Shown here in pieces: positions 53,090 to 63,713 of a stretch of DNA of 64,000 nucleotides. Positions within the stretch are counted from its first letter, which is position 1; every line of letters begins with the position of its first letter. The notes below the pieces were generated by a model. That model searched no databases, had not been told where the DNA came from, and saw nothing but the letters and a program-made list of their open reading frames with translations. Source of the DNA: Ctena decussata (lineage: Eukaryota; Mollusca; Bivalvia; Lucinida; Lucinidae); contig OZ022503.1 in NCBI GenBank assembly GCA_963989385.1, positions 69,228,123 through 69,292,122 of the forward strand. Reading direction: 5' to 3'. A program made the translations under genes and the position numbers.

Positions 53090-53460
53090 AGTGGGCTGAA
53101 TCATATGGGTGTCCATAATTCGAATAATGAATATCCATAACTTGAATTAGTGATACTCGTATCAATAAATCGGGCTGAATTATTGATATCCATAATTCGA
53201 ATGATTGATATCTATTAATAGAGAATAAATAGTTAAACGGCACCCAAGATGTATTTTTGATATCCATAAATCGAGTTAGCGATATCCATAAATAGGTCGA
53301 ATTATTATCCATAATTCACATTATGGGTATCACATTTGAATCATTGATATCCAATAATCTGCATGATTAATGTATATAATCACTTATTCGAATTATGGAT
53401 GTCCATAATTCGATTTATGGATATCCATAAATAATTATTGATATCGTTAAATAGGGAATA
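53090..53460. repeat. GATATCCATAA motif field
   Basis: ATATCCATAA, TCCATAATTCGAAT and their complements recur about 15 times in irregular spacing and both orientations. The same field is at 54111-54482. Confidence 0.8.
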
Positions 53461-53543
53461 AATAGCAAAAAGGCACCCCATGGACGTTAGCTACAATATT
53501 CTCAGGACCCTACTACTGTAAGAGTTGATAAGGAGCCCACAAC

Positions 53544-53787
53544 TGGCCCCGAGGTTATAAAACTTTTTCATGCTCAGCTGAGTTGAGCATGAAATTTTAC
53601 CTGCTAATAAATAGCAAATTACTGATAAGTGCGGTTATTTTCTTGCTTAGTTTGGCTGAGTATGAAATTTTCTCTGCTGATGAATATGAAAATGCCAACA
53701 TTAGTTGGCATTTTCATATTTATCAGCAGAGAAAATTTCATGCTCAGCTGAGTTGAGCACGAAAAAAGTTTTATAACCTCGGGGCCA
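53544..53787. mobile_element. Foldback element, TGGCCCCGAGGTTATAAA family
   Basis: The left arm has TGGCCCCGAGGTTATAAAAC and the right arm the complement. The inner palindrome is AAAATGCCAACATTAGTTGG, with TGCTCAGCTGAGTTGAGCA twice. Confidence 0.85.
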
Positions 53788-53864
53788 GGTGTCTTGAATT
53801 AGGACTCTTAAGATCGGCCGGGGGTTGCTCACAGTTCTATTGTGTCAGAGGCAAACGAGGAAAG

Positions 53865-54886
53865 TAAGACTGTTCCTCCAGACCAAATTTCATAGTTGTA
53901 GGGAATCTCCTTCAAAGAAATTTAGCCTTAGCAACAGCATAGCAACCACTTAAATCGTTTTATGAATACGGCCCCAGGCTTTTCAACCGAAACTACTTAG
54001 TCTGAGCCACCTTCTTTCTTATGAATGTTTCCATTGCTCTTAAAGGAAAGAAGCCGCATCTCAAGGGAGCTATTTTTTTTAAGAGAAACCCTCTAATTAT
54101 GGATATCTTTAAGTGGGCTGAATCATATGGGTGTCCATAATTCGAATAATGAATATCCATAACTTGAATTAGTGATACTCGTATCAATAAATCGGGCTGA
54201 ATTATTGATATCCATAATTCGAATGATTGATATCTATTAATAGAGAATAAATAGTTAAACGGCACCCAAGATGTATTTTTGATATCCATAAATCGAGTTA
54301 GCGATATCCATAAATAGGTCGAATTATTATCCATAATTCACATTATGGGTATCACATTTGAATCATTGATATCCAATAATCTGCATGATTAATGTATATA
54401 ATCACTTATTCGAATTATGGATGTCCATAATTCGATTTATGGATATCCATAAATAATTATTGATATCGTTAAATAGGGAATAAATAGCAAAAAGGCACCC
54501 CATGGACGTTAGCTACAATATTCTCAGGACCCTACTACTGTAAGAGTTGATAAGGAGCCCACAACTGGCCCCGAGGTTATAAAACTTTTTCATGCTCAGC
54601 TGAGTTGAGCATGAAATTTTACCTGCTAATAAATAGCAAATTACTGATAAGTGCGGTTATTTTCTTGCTTAGTTTGGCTGAGTATGAAATTTTCTCTGCT
54701 GATGAATATGAAAATGCCAACATTAGTTGGCATTTTCATATTTATCAGCAGAGAAAATTTCATGCTCAGCTGAGTTGAGCACGAAAAAAGTTTTATAACC
54801 TCGGGGCCAGGTGTCTTGAATTAGGACTCTTAAGATCGGCCGGGGGTTGCTCACAGTTCTATTGTGTCAGAGGCAAACGAGGAAAG
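53865..54886. repeat. Tandem duplication, second unit (1022 bp)
   Basis: The second copy of 52842-53864 is one T/A shorter in the run near 54072. It ends GGCAAACGAGGAAAG at 54886 before unrelated sequence. Confidence 0.92.
54565..54809. mobile_element. Foldback element, TGGCCCCGAGGTTATAAA family (duplicate)
   Basis: Copy of 53544-53787 within the second tandem unit. Confidence 0.85.
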
Positions 54887-55207
54887 TGCTTATCGAAATG
54901 AAGACCTTAACAAGGCCTATCCCACTAATTGACCAACTCTCATCCAAGAGACTCCTGTCACTACCGTAGCCTCCTACGATCGACACGGTAGCCATGCCGA
55001 TCAAGGGAGGCTAAGGCAGTGATTAGATCACTTCTAGACTCCTACCAGTCAGTCAGAAACTTAATGTGCGGTTTGCGGGGGAGAGTCCACTGATTTACAC
55101 ATGTCTTAAGTTGATTGCTAAATGTCCATTGTTCGGCACCCTAATTCAATGAAATATTTAATTCTACCGTGAAAAATCTAAGAGCTGGGACAGGCTTATA
55201 ATTACAT

Positions 55208-55276
55208 AAGTTAAAAGAGTGTAGATCCGAATCAGATTGCTTCTTAATGAGTCTGATATGGGTCTTCACTGTTTGC
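55208..55276. mobile_element. Short palindrome, CAAACAGTG family, degraded
   Basis: GTGTAGATCCGAATCAGATT with ATGGGTCTTCACTGTTTGCC. Confidence 0.6.
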
Positions 55277-55279
55277 CGT

Positions 55280-56514
55280 TACATTTTGCCGTTACAATTT
55301 GTTTAAGCTATAGGACAGTTATAGCAATTTTGTGTGCTCCAATATTTAAGAGGGACTACGGTACTATTTCTTTACAATTTTCAAGGACAGACCGCAAAGT
55401 ACTCTCCACTACGTCACTAAAGCGGGTCACAAGACTTCTAATTTGGTTTATTATGGTCTATTTATAGCTCGCATTGACGTCAGAGAACACTAAGTGGGGT
55501 AGATTCTGACACAATGTAAACAAAGGCATTCCGACTGGGTGGATGCACCTTTTGATGACACAGATAATAAAATTTAAGCAGATTAAAACTTAACAGAATT
55601 CACAAAAATAAAACTTATTTCGTTAAGATTACATTTTCGTTTAGTTTACAAAATTCACAAAACTGTCATAAACGCTTCAATGGTGAAACTGGACGATATG
55701 ACCGACCACCTAACTCATCAAACCTGGCTATCCCATGTCATTTATGGGCGGCCAGTAGTTAAAGCATATTTTATTGCTATAAATGGCAAGCAACGGCTTG
55801 GGCGGCCAGTGAATATATAATACTTGCATTGGCAGTGATTTAGTGGTATTAAACAGTCACATAACGTTAAAGCAACGTTGACATAATCTTGATTCAACGT
55901 CATTTGATTCAACGTCATGACGTTGAATCAACGCCGATTTATAGTTGTTTCAGTAGTGTGTAACCACTGGGAAAACAAGGGTAGTAAGATCAATCCCTGA
56001 TTAAGCAACTGGTTTTCAGTTCTGTGGCTGTGATATATTATGATCATTGCTGTATCTGCAATGTGCACGATAAAGAGCGCCTGTGGTGCCTGGCTATGTT
56101 AAAATGCTTTGCCACGTGAAGATGCTCAAAGGAAAAAGGCAAGTGGTCACTCCCATCTCTGTCCTACCATTCCTTTATCAGTTTTGTTTGAACAAATGTT
56201 TTAAATTTACACATATTTAGTTTAAATTCGCCCTACCATAGGTATTATTTGAACAAGGCCAGCCAGGCCTTATCGCTCGTGAGACCACCACCGACTCAGA
56301 TGAACCGGTACATCCGCGAAGTCTGATCACAGGCTCTACTGTTTGTCTAAATATATGGATAATCTATATATGAAAGAGGCAAAGGCTGATCAGACATTGC
56401 ATGTAAACGGGCTAATAAGAGTCTGGCAGTTCGTACTTGATTAAAACACATTATGTCGTATTTGCGTATTTGGAATAGTCGTCTGAATATCTTCGTAGCG
56501 GTCATTCAGCCGAT
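55280..56514. other. Intergenic, nothing coding recognised
   Basis: Only the AACGTTGA cluster and low-copy-looking AT-rich sequence. Confidence 0.5.
55870..55940. repeat. AACGTTGA/TCAACGT palindrome cluster
   Basis: GATTCAACGTCATTTGATTC, ATGACGTTGAATCAACG and similar units; related to 46310-46372 and 40020-40035. Confidence 0.6.
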
Positions 56515-57382
56515 TAAGGTGGTGATTTATGGTAAATGTAAAAATCTTCATAAAACCATAAAAAAGTAACGTAACTCCCTGAAAATTAGCAGACTTCTTA
56601 TTTTCGTTGTTCTTTACAGTTTAGAAAACAAAATAGACGTACATGCTGCTTAAAAAAGTGTTTTTATAAGGAAAGATCAAAGGGTAATTTTCTGCGAATA
56701 AATCTGAAAAATAATATCGTTATTGAAAATTTGTGTAGTGCTGAAGGTGCATTATTGCATAATGAAGAGCGTCCTAGCAATTATTTATTCCAACTCTTTC
56801 TCAAATTTTAATGTAGACCAGATGAAAACAGTAGCTTTTTCTCAATGTTCAACCATGTACAAAGTAAATGTACACTGGACGCATTTATTGAATATAGGGT
56901 AGGCAAGCATACCTATGTTAACACCTACAATATAAATAATACATTACTGACATGATCAGTGGTGTGTATATGAAATTGTTCAACCTTGTTAAAATAGTCT
57001 CACCTGTCTCACCTGTGGGTTTTGACAAAAAAAAAATTGGACACAGACTGCATCTTTTTTCATCTGCTCAACCTGATAATGTGTGAAAGAGTTTGAAAAA
57101 ATAATTGCTAGGACGCTCTCCATTATGCAACAAGGTACTCTAAGCACTTAGTATATTTTCAAAAATGATATTATTTTTTCAGATTTATTCGCAGAAAATT
57201 ACCCTTTGATCTTCTCGTATAAAAACACTTTTTAACATTAACAAATGCTGCGTTTTGGGATTCTAAATTATGAGAAACAACATAAAGAAGGCATCTGCTT
57301 AGTTTTGGAAAGATCAGTGTTATTTTGAGTATTTTATGCAGTTTTTTGTCTTTGTCCCAAATCAGTGATTATCACCACCTTA
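56515..57382. mobile_element. 868-bp foldback element
   Basis: Ends TAAGGTGGTGAT / ATCACCACCTTA. Long inner arms include GAGCGTCCTAGCAATTATTT near 56765 with its complement near 57105, and AAAGGGTAATTTTCTGCGAA near 56689 with its complement near 57187. Confidence 0.8.
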
Positions 57383-57475
57383 ATGCAATGTAATTGGTAT
57401 GCGTACAAGCACCGACGTCGTAGATTGGACGTGTTTCAATGCTGTGTATATGCCTTTAGCAGTTACAGTCAAACC

Positions 57476-57634
57476 TGTCTGAAGCAAGCCCGGCCCCCTA
57501 ATGAAGAGCAAAACAAATGCTTAATTCGGGTGCCTGATTTACACTAATTCATTACTTTGAAATTAAAATGAGATTTTGGCCTTTGAAGACAGGATTTTGC
57601 TTAATAGAGGTGGGGCTGATGACGGGTTTGACTG
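57476..57634. mobile_element. Pogo-like MITE, degraded, with TA target
   Basis: CAGTCAAACCTGTCT to GACGGGTTTGACTG, with TA on both sides. Confidence 0.75.
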
Positions 57635-57639
57635 TACTT

Positions 57640-58920
57640 TTCACACTTTTACAGCACATGATAGCTGCTTAATTCTTTGCTGATTTCTCGAATCCGTTAC
57701 CGCTAGCACAGTCAGCTATACAGCACTTAACCAACTGCACTGTCGAGACACCTTGGTTCCTACGGGCAGTCTGAACCTATAACCGTTGTCGCAAACAGTC
57801 GGCACTAACGTCACCACTTCCTGTCGCATTTGCGCAAGTAAACTTGGAAAGTTCATTCGGATAAAATTCGGCAGCTATTGTTCATTCAAACTTTGTCCAC
57901 CATCTGTATCCAAAAGTGGATAGTAGCCATAAGTCCATGCACCAGTTAGGTAGTTTAAAGTCTCCAGTAGCCGAGTGGCCGCAGGAGCAGTGGGTGTTCG
58001 AGGCCCATTGTATCTTGTGCACAGCATTTGCCCTAAATACGAAAGGCCAGTTAACTTCTAACAAGAATGGACCTCCTATGACAGTACCCAATACAATCCC
58101 CTCGCCCGACACAGTATGCATGGATGTTGTCGAGGTCTTGCAGTGGTGCAGCGTTATCTCTTCAACGTCAGCGTTGGTATGACGTACTGATAGCAAGAGT
58201 CTTGTGATGATACCTTAAAACATCATTATGCCGATAAACATTGTCCTACGGCTGGTGGAGAAAGGGACAGTTTGGCATATGTGAGCAGTGGTAGCCCAGA
58301 TCAGCCTGCACGTTTGTGCAGGCTCATAAGGGCACTCACTGTTCGTCTATGTCAAAGTTGGCCACTATAGCGTATCTACAGCTGTTAATAAAGGCCAAGA
58401 CTGCACAGATGAGAAGGCTGATCAGGCCTTTTTGGCTGCTAGCATGCGAGCTTGCTCTTTTCCCATACTGCACACGCATTTTCCTAATTTAGTTTCTGCT
58501 GATAAAGGTATGTTTGCAAACAATGACTAAGTAATAATATAGATAATACGTTGATATAGCAAATATTTACGTTTCGATAGAGATGGGTTTTCCAAATTAC
58601 GAAATAAGTTTTTGAACAGCATGTGAGGGTACTACAAGATCTAGTACGTAACATGTTGCACTGCAATCTTTTAGTGCAGTGGAGGTTGTGCTATGCATAA
58701 CTCAAACGTAGTTGTTTTTGCAGTTTTGCTAACAACCAAAAGCAAAGAATATATAAACCAAGAAATGTCATTCAGTTCAATTTCGTTTGTGTGTCTGTTT
58801 TTTTTTGGTGTTTTTTTCATGTGCGTGTGCATATGTTTGTTGTTTTATTTATTTATATATTTTATTATTTTTTTTGTCTTAAACAAATCTTTTGCAATCC
58901 GATGTGTTTCTTATTTACAG
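57640..58920. other. Intergenic; possible tRNA-like SINE head near 57964
   Basis: AGTAGCCGAGTGGCC and GGTGTTCGAGGCCC (57964-58004) resemble Pol III A and B boxes, spaced more closely than in a tRNA. Nothing else was recognised. Confidence 0.35.
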
Positions 58921-58929
58921 GGTAAATTC

Positions 58930-59460
58930 TCTCTTCCTGTCGAGGCTGTCCGTCATATTTGACTTTGGCGAGTGTGTCCGCGGCCTATTTCTTCCTGCTG
59001 TGACTGCTTTCCGTAGCATATGGCAGGGGCGTAGCTAGGGGAAATTACACAGTACGCACAATTATGTTTCATTCTCATTAAGGGCAATAATAGGGGGTTA
59101 AGCCACTAAGATATTTAAAATTTTCGTGTCTGTTGGCAGTCAGTATTACAATTATGCCCAGTTAACAACATTTCAGCATGAAAATACGCAGGTGTGTGTT
59201 GAAATTTTGTCAATTTGACAAAATTTCAATACGCACCTGCGTATTTGCGTATAGGTAGTTACGCCCTTGTATGGCTTCCTCCCGAGAATACCATCCGCAA
59301 CCAATGGTTTACCGCCGAGACTACTCAACCGATGGCTTTCTGCTTGGAGTATACTGCTCGCAACATGGAAGCAGCATTACGCGGACAGTCACGACGGGAA
59401 TACATTTATCCGACGGGAAGCAAGAGTAAGCGGGCAGTCTCGACGGAAGCTAAATTCAGC
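58930..59460. mobile_element. Degraded element related to 17423-17729, split by a MITE
   Basis: CTTCCTGTCGAGGCTGTCCG, TTCTTCCTGCTGTGACTG, then after the inserted MITE GGCTTCCTCCCGAGAATACC and CGGGAAGCAAGAGTAAGCG. These match the internal unit of the 17.4-kb palindrome. Confidence 0.6.
59024..59269. mobile_element. CAGGGGCGTAGCTA MITE (hAT-like) with 5-bp target duplication
   Basis: CAGGGGCGTAGCTAGGGGAA to TACGCCCTTG, with a hairpin centre AAATTTTGTCAATTTGACAA. It is flanked by TATGG at 59019-59023 and 59270-59274. Confidence 0.9.
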
Positions 59461-59550
59461 ATGAAGTGAAAATTTTCGGATCAGTTGGCACCCTGTATAA
59501 AACATTCTCTTAATTTTCTCTGTGGAAGCCGTTGTTTTTTGTTGTTATTG

Positions 59551-59607
59551 TTTCTTTTTTTTTTTTTTGCTTTTTTTTTTTTTTTTTGCTTTTTTGCTTT
59601 TTTTTGC
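59551..59607 (+). repeat. Poly-T tracts
   Basis: Several T runs separated by GC; the long lysine-rich open frames on the other strand are an artefact of this. Confidence 0.9.
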
Positions 59608-59966
59608 TGGAGGCAAGGTGTAGCGTAAAGTCTCTTTGGAAGCCATATATGACTGTCACTCTCTCGGCAGGAATCGGAAACATGCCTCGGTGCCATAAAA
59701 TCGTCACACTCGGCTATTTCCGTAACGGACAAAACTCTAACTACAGGTATGTATACGTGCGGAGATGGTCGAGCAGATACAGTTGCTCAGTCGGTGCACA
59801 ACTGCATGCAAGCATGATCATAAACTTGGCATGTGAACTAAAACTGCCAAAAGACCATAAAAACCTCAATTATACCACCATCACATTTGGTATTTAAAGC
59901 TCGAAGACAAGGATGTCTGCTTAGAGGCAGTGCCAGGACAAGACTACAGTACTGTGCCAAGTGTCT

Positions 59967-60154
59967 CAGCAGGCACATGAAGCTATAATGACGTTGTACC
60001 GACGTCGATGCGACGTAATGACGTCGCATAAACGTCTGTATTACGTCATTTTGACATCGCGTAACGCTTAAATGACGTCGTACTGACGTCGATGTGACGT
60101 TCTCCCGTTACATCAACGTCTGTGCGACGTCAATTTGACGTCAAGTGCCTGCTG
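59967..60154. mobile_element. MITE packed with ACGT/GACGTC motifs
   Basis: Perfect 10-bp ends CAGCAGGCAC / GTGCCTGCTG enclose 188 bp with 12 ACGT cores, several as TGACGTC and one full TGACGTCA. A second, partial copy starts at 63857 near the window edge. Confidence 0.8.
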
Positions 60155-60159
60155 GGGAT

Positions 60160-60980
60160 CGGCCTCACGTATTGAACGAAACCCGCATGTTGAAATTTTG
60201 TCAAATTTAAAACAGGCAGCTACTCTCCTGATGAGTTAGCAAAATAAAACCTACAAAGTTTCTTGCAGCCTTTATACCTTTAGCCAAGGTATTAATGATA
60301 ATGAAATAAATAATGACATAGAAAATGAATTAAACAATTCAATTGCTTTGTCATTATCCAATCCTAAAATTCATTTTACCTTTTGCTAAACCTCTCCCTC
60401 TCTGCGTGCGTGTGTATGTATGTGTGATATGCAAAAAAACGACAATATTTCTATTTAAACTTAATTATAAACGGAAGAAAAAAAAGAAAAAAAGAAAAAA
60501 AACTAAACTGTTCTGCCTGGTAGTTTATCTTTATTAATGTACTTTTCCTTTATTATAATTAAAATGTAGAAAATATTTGTCTCTTATCTAGATGATACAT
60601 TGTTTGCTTGAATGAATGACGTAGTCCTTTCCTTAGCATTGTTGTGGTGCGTTGTGTTCTGTCGTATAATAACAGTAATAATGAAATTTATTATGATTAT
60701 TAGCTTTTTTACTGGTTTTCTATGGTAGCATAGTAATTCAGCAGCAATGACTTTAATTAGTTGGTCTACACAGCACGGTGCAGAAAGGTAACCAGGCATT
60801 GGGACACCAAATAATTTCAACTGTATAGCCGACGGGGATGGACGGGGAAGTGGATGATATGACTATGGATAATTCACAGACCAGTGAAAGAGAAGAATCT
60901 TGGCTCGAGCCAGCCTGCGCATCCGCGCAGTCTGAAAAGAGTTTTTTTTTTCTGTTCGCAAACACAGTATAATAAATTTT
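60160..60980. other. Intergenic, AT-rich, nothing recognised
   Basis: No splice-bordered frame, RNA gene or complete repeat was recognised. Confidence 0.5.
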
Positions 60981-61195
60981 GAGCCGCGACACGACAAAAC
61001 CAACAATGTGGTTGTGCGCTAGTGCAGTCTGATCAGAGTCTTCGCTGTCCGCATGGAAGTAGCTTAGACCCTAAGCTACCATTTAAGCGCCTACGTGAGA
61101 GGGAGATCAGATTGGACGGATGCCCAGGCTGATCTGAGTCTGCACTGGGCGCACTGGGCGCACAGCCACATTGTTGGTTTTGTCGTGTCGCGGCT
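60981..61195. mobile_element. Foldback MITE, GAGCCGCGACACGAG family
   Basis: GAGCCGCGACACGACAAAAC to GTCGTGTCGCGGCTC; GGGCGCACTGGGCGCA is a short local duplication in the right arm. Confidence 0.9.
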
Positions 61196-61327
61196 CAATT
61201 ATGGATCGTAGGAGTCTACTGGTATAAACTGAAAACTCTAGATAGACAGCACGGATTCACAGATCGGTTTGAGTCGTGACTGTTAGCAAATTTGTTAAGC
61301 CAACTTTTTGCGTGCACAAACGAGCCC

Positions 61328-61425
61328 AGGCCCCGAGGTTATAAAAGCTCATGCTCGGAAGTAGCCAATCAGTGTGCTTTATTTTGAGTTTGAGAATGTA
61401 CTCAAGCTTTATAACCTCAGGGCCA
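61328..61425. mobile_element. Short member of the TGGCCCCGAGGTTATAAA family
   Basis: GGCCCCGAGGTTATAAAAGC to GCTTTATAACCTCAGGGCC, about 98 bp with an unrelated loop. Confidence 0.75.
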
Positions 61426-62181
61426 GGATTCCCAACGATTCCTAGATTGTTTGTGCGAGAAGGAAAGTCTCTGATCAGTTTGCGCAAATGTACAGTTTAT
61501 ATACTGATACGCAGACTGATCAGAATCGACCCTGTTTGCATATGTCGCGAAATATCTTTTTACATGTCTTCATTCGTCACCGCAAAAATGTTGGTGTAAT
61601 TACGTTGAGAAAATTATGAGACCAGAACACTTTTTTCCCCTAAAAAGTGAGAAATGAGCAAAGAAAGTACATAAGTAAAACATCCCCTGATATTTTTATC
61701 AGATCATAATCATTTCTTAGAAAATACATATTACATCTCAGATCTTTCCATCGCTCACTCCCTTTTCTAGTCGATCAGCACAAGTGGAAGACAATGCAAA
61801 CGATGCAGACCTACAGATCGGATAACGCGCTATGCGCCGTCTGATATGGGTCTATACTGTTGATAATGAGCCAAAATCGAAGGCATAAATGTTTTGGCAT
61901 TGCAGGGTGATATTGAGAACATCGCTGTTTCCCCCGTGTATTTGCGACTGTACGTCCGTTGCAATCAAAGATTTGGTACACTTTCAGGGGTAGCAACTCT
62001 GTCATTTTCGTTTTTTCCATACTCCTGAATGGCGGTCGACTTTTATAACAACAACAAAAAATCCGGGGATACTTTACTTTTGTACTCTCTTCGCTCATTT
62101 CACACTTTTTTTCAGACCCGAATCCAGACCACCACGCACTGGTGGGGCTCTGGATAAGCGGTGGGGCTGGGAGAGGCCGAG

Positions 62182-62215
62182 ATGTGTGTGTGTGTGTGTG
62201 GGTGTGTGTGTGTGT
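62182..62215 (+). repeat. (GT)n microsatellite
   Basis: About 17 GT units with one GG interruption. Confidence 0.95.
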
Positions 62216-62267
62216 GGAGAGAGGGGTCGGGTTGAAAATATATGACATAATTAGGAATCAGTTTGAT

Positions 62268-62415
62268 GAGAATTCTTGATAATGTCTTTTTGCCTTGAAA
62301 TATATGTTGCGATATCTCATTAGAATCGCCGAGGCGATTCTAATGAGATGTCACAACATATATTTTAATCTAACCACATGGATCAATTATCTCAAACTGT
62401 CATCAGATAGGCATA
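62268..62415. mobile_element. Foldback element related to the CAGAGCTC family
   Basis: CATTAGAATCGCCGAGGCGA and its complement at the centre, then GTCACAACATATAT and TTATCTCAAACTGTCATCAG. Confidence 0.6.
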
Positions 62416-62675
62416 TTTATTATTATCTGAAGGCCTACATATTATACATAACACAGAGTCCCAGATGGTGGGACTGAAGCCCCAAAGCCCACACCCTGGA
62501 TCCGTGGAGGAAAAAGTGTTCCACGTTGAAAGGACTTATTCGTCCAGGGAAGCAAACAAGAAGGCATATAAGTGGTTCCCCTTTGAAGAAATGGCGGGAA
62601 AACACTCCACTCACATTAAGAATCTCATCAGGCTGCGCGACTGAATACAGACTGAGTTTCAACTGCGCTGGTCAT

Positions 62676-62753
62676 ACATTAGAAATGATAATCGCTACCT
62701 TAGCCTCCTCCGATCGGCATCGGAGAAGGCTAAGGTATTAGCGATTATCACTT
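62676..62753. mobile_element. Short palindrome, GATAATCGCTACCTTAGCC
   Basis: GATAATCGCTACCTTAGCCT pairs with AGGCTAAGGTATTAGCGATT; centre CTCCGATCGGCATCGGAG. A degraded relative is at 54962-55037. Confidence 0.75.
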
Positions 62754-63214
62754 CTAGTCTTACATGTCCTAAAACCCTTTTTCGCTGGCAGCGTGTCCAA
62801 ATTCATTTTTCATTGATCACTAATGCAGCTTTTACACTGTCACATACGTTTTTTTGTTTATAGGAGTGTAAACGCAAAATGAATGAGTGACCAAACGAAT
62901 GAATGAATGAATAAACAGACGCGCAAAATAGGTCAGAAATTAGCTGATCTAAAATAAGTCCTGAATCTAAGCCTGATTTTTGGTCAGCGCTGATGGCAGA
63001 GATTTACTCGTAAATACATGAGCGTTACGTATACCTTTAACGTTAACGCTTGTTAAAAAGACGTTAGTGTCAGATTTATGACAAACGTCACTTTTCATTT
63101 TCCAAGAAGCAATTAGTATACGTATGAACACACCTGTTTTTGAGTACATTCATCTTAATGCTATGACAGCTTCTCATTCGAATTGTCAACTTATGGCGAT
63201 AATGCATTACGTAT

Positions 63215-63441
63215 CAGGGGCGTAACTAGGGGCAATTTCATAATACGCACAACCATGTTTTATTCTCTACTTCTTGAAGGGAAAGCTAGTATTTCAGCCA
63301 CTTTGGTAATTGGTATTGAAATCTTGTCTAACTTATAAATATTCAGCATGCAAATATGCAGGTGCGTTTTGAAATTTTGTCAATTTTGACAAAATTTAAA
63401 TACGCACTTGCGTATTTGCCGTATAGGTAGCTACGCCCTTG
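63215..63441. mobile_element. CAGGGGCGTAACTA MITE (hAT-like) with 5-bp target duplication
   Basis: Same family as 59024-59269. It is flanked by CGTAT at 63210-63214 and 63442-63446. Confidence 0.9.
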
Positions 63442-63490
63442 CGTATAGTATTGTAGTTATTTCATATGTACTGGGACATCTTATAAGTTG

Positions 63491-63713
63491 AATGGGAACA
63501 CTTTCAGGGGAAGCAACTCCCCATATTATTTTATGGCCTCCCTCCGCAAAGGATATCAGCTCGTAGGGAGCAAATTCTATCTCTGAAGAGTCGCCCTCAT
63601 TATGGAAGGTTTTGTTTTCTTTCATGGAAGTAAACACTGAGTCACAAAAGTTGTTTACCTTTGTAAATACATCTTGTACTGACGGAAACCATACAGGTGT
63701 ACATGTAACCCTT
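63491..63713. mobile_element. Foldback MITE, AGGGAAGCAA family
   Basis: Has ACACTTTCAGGGGAAGCAAC, a degraded centre (GTAGGGAGCAAATTC) and AGTCACAAAAGTTGTT near the right end. Partial relatives lie at 61973-62041 and 62505-62620. Confidence 0.65.

Larger units (their letters stand above)
52842..53864. repeat. Tandem duplication, first unit (1023 bp)
   Basis: It begins TAAGACTGTTCCTCCAGACC and ends GGCAAACGAGGAAAG. The sequence continues directly into a second unit that looks identical except for one base in the A/T run near 53051. The unit contains the right arm of a GGGGCCGTATTC MITE, a field of GATATCCATAA motifs (53090-53460) and a TGGCCCCGAGG palindrome. Confidence 0.92.

Noticed and set aside
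52974..54334. Two matching 112-113 codon frames on the - strand
   Set aside because: They arise from the GATATCCATAA field copied by the tandem duplication; there is no domain, and a 1-bp change alters the C-terminus.
57916..58196. Overlapping frames of 88 and 104 codons on opposite strands
   Set aside because: No splice context, homology or codon pattern that I recognise; probably part of a SINE-like repeat.
59481..59732. Lysine-rich protein on the - strand
   Set aside because: It is the reverse translation of poly-T tracts.
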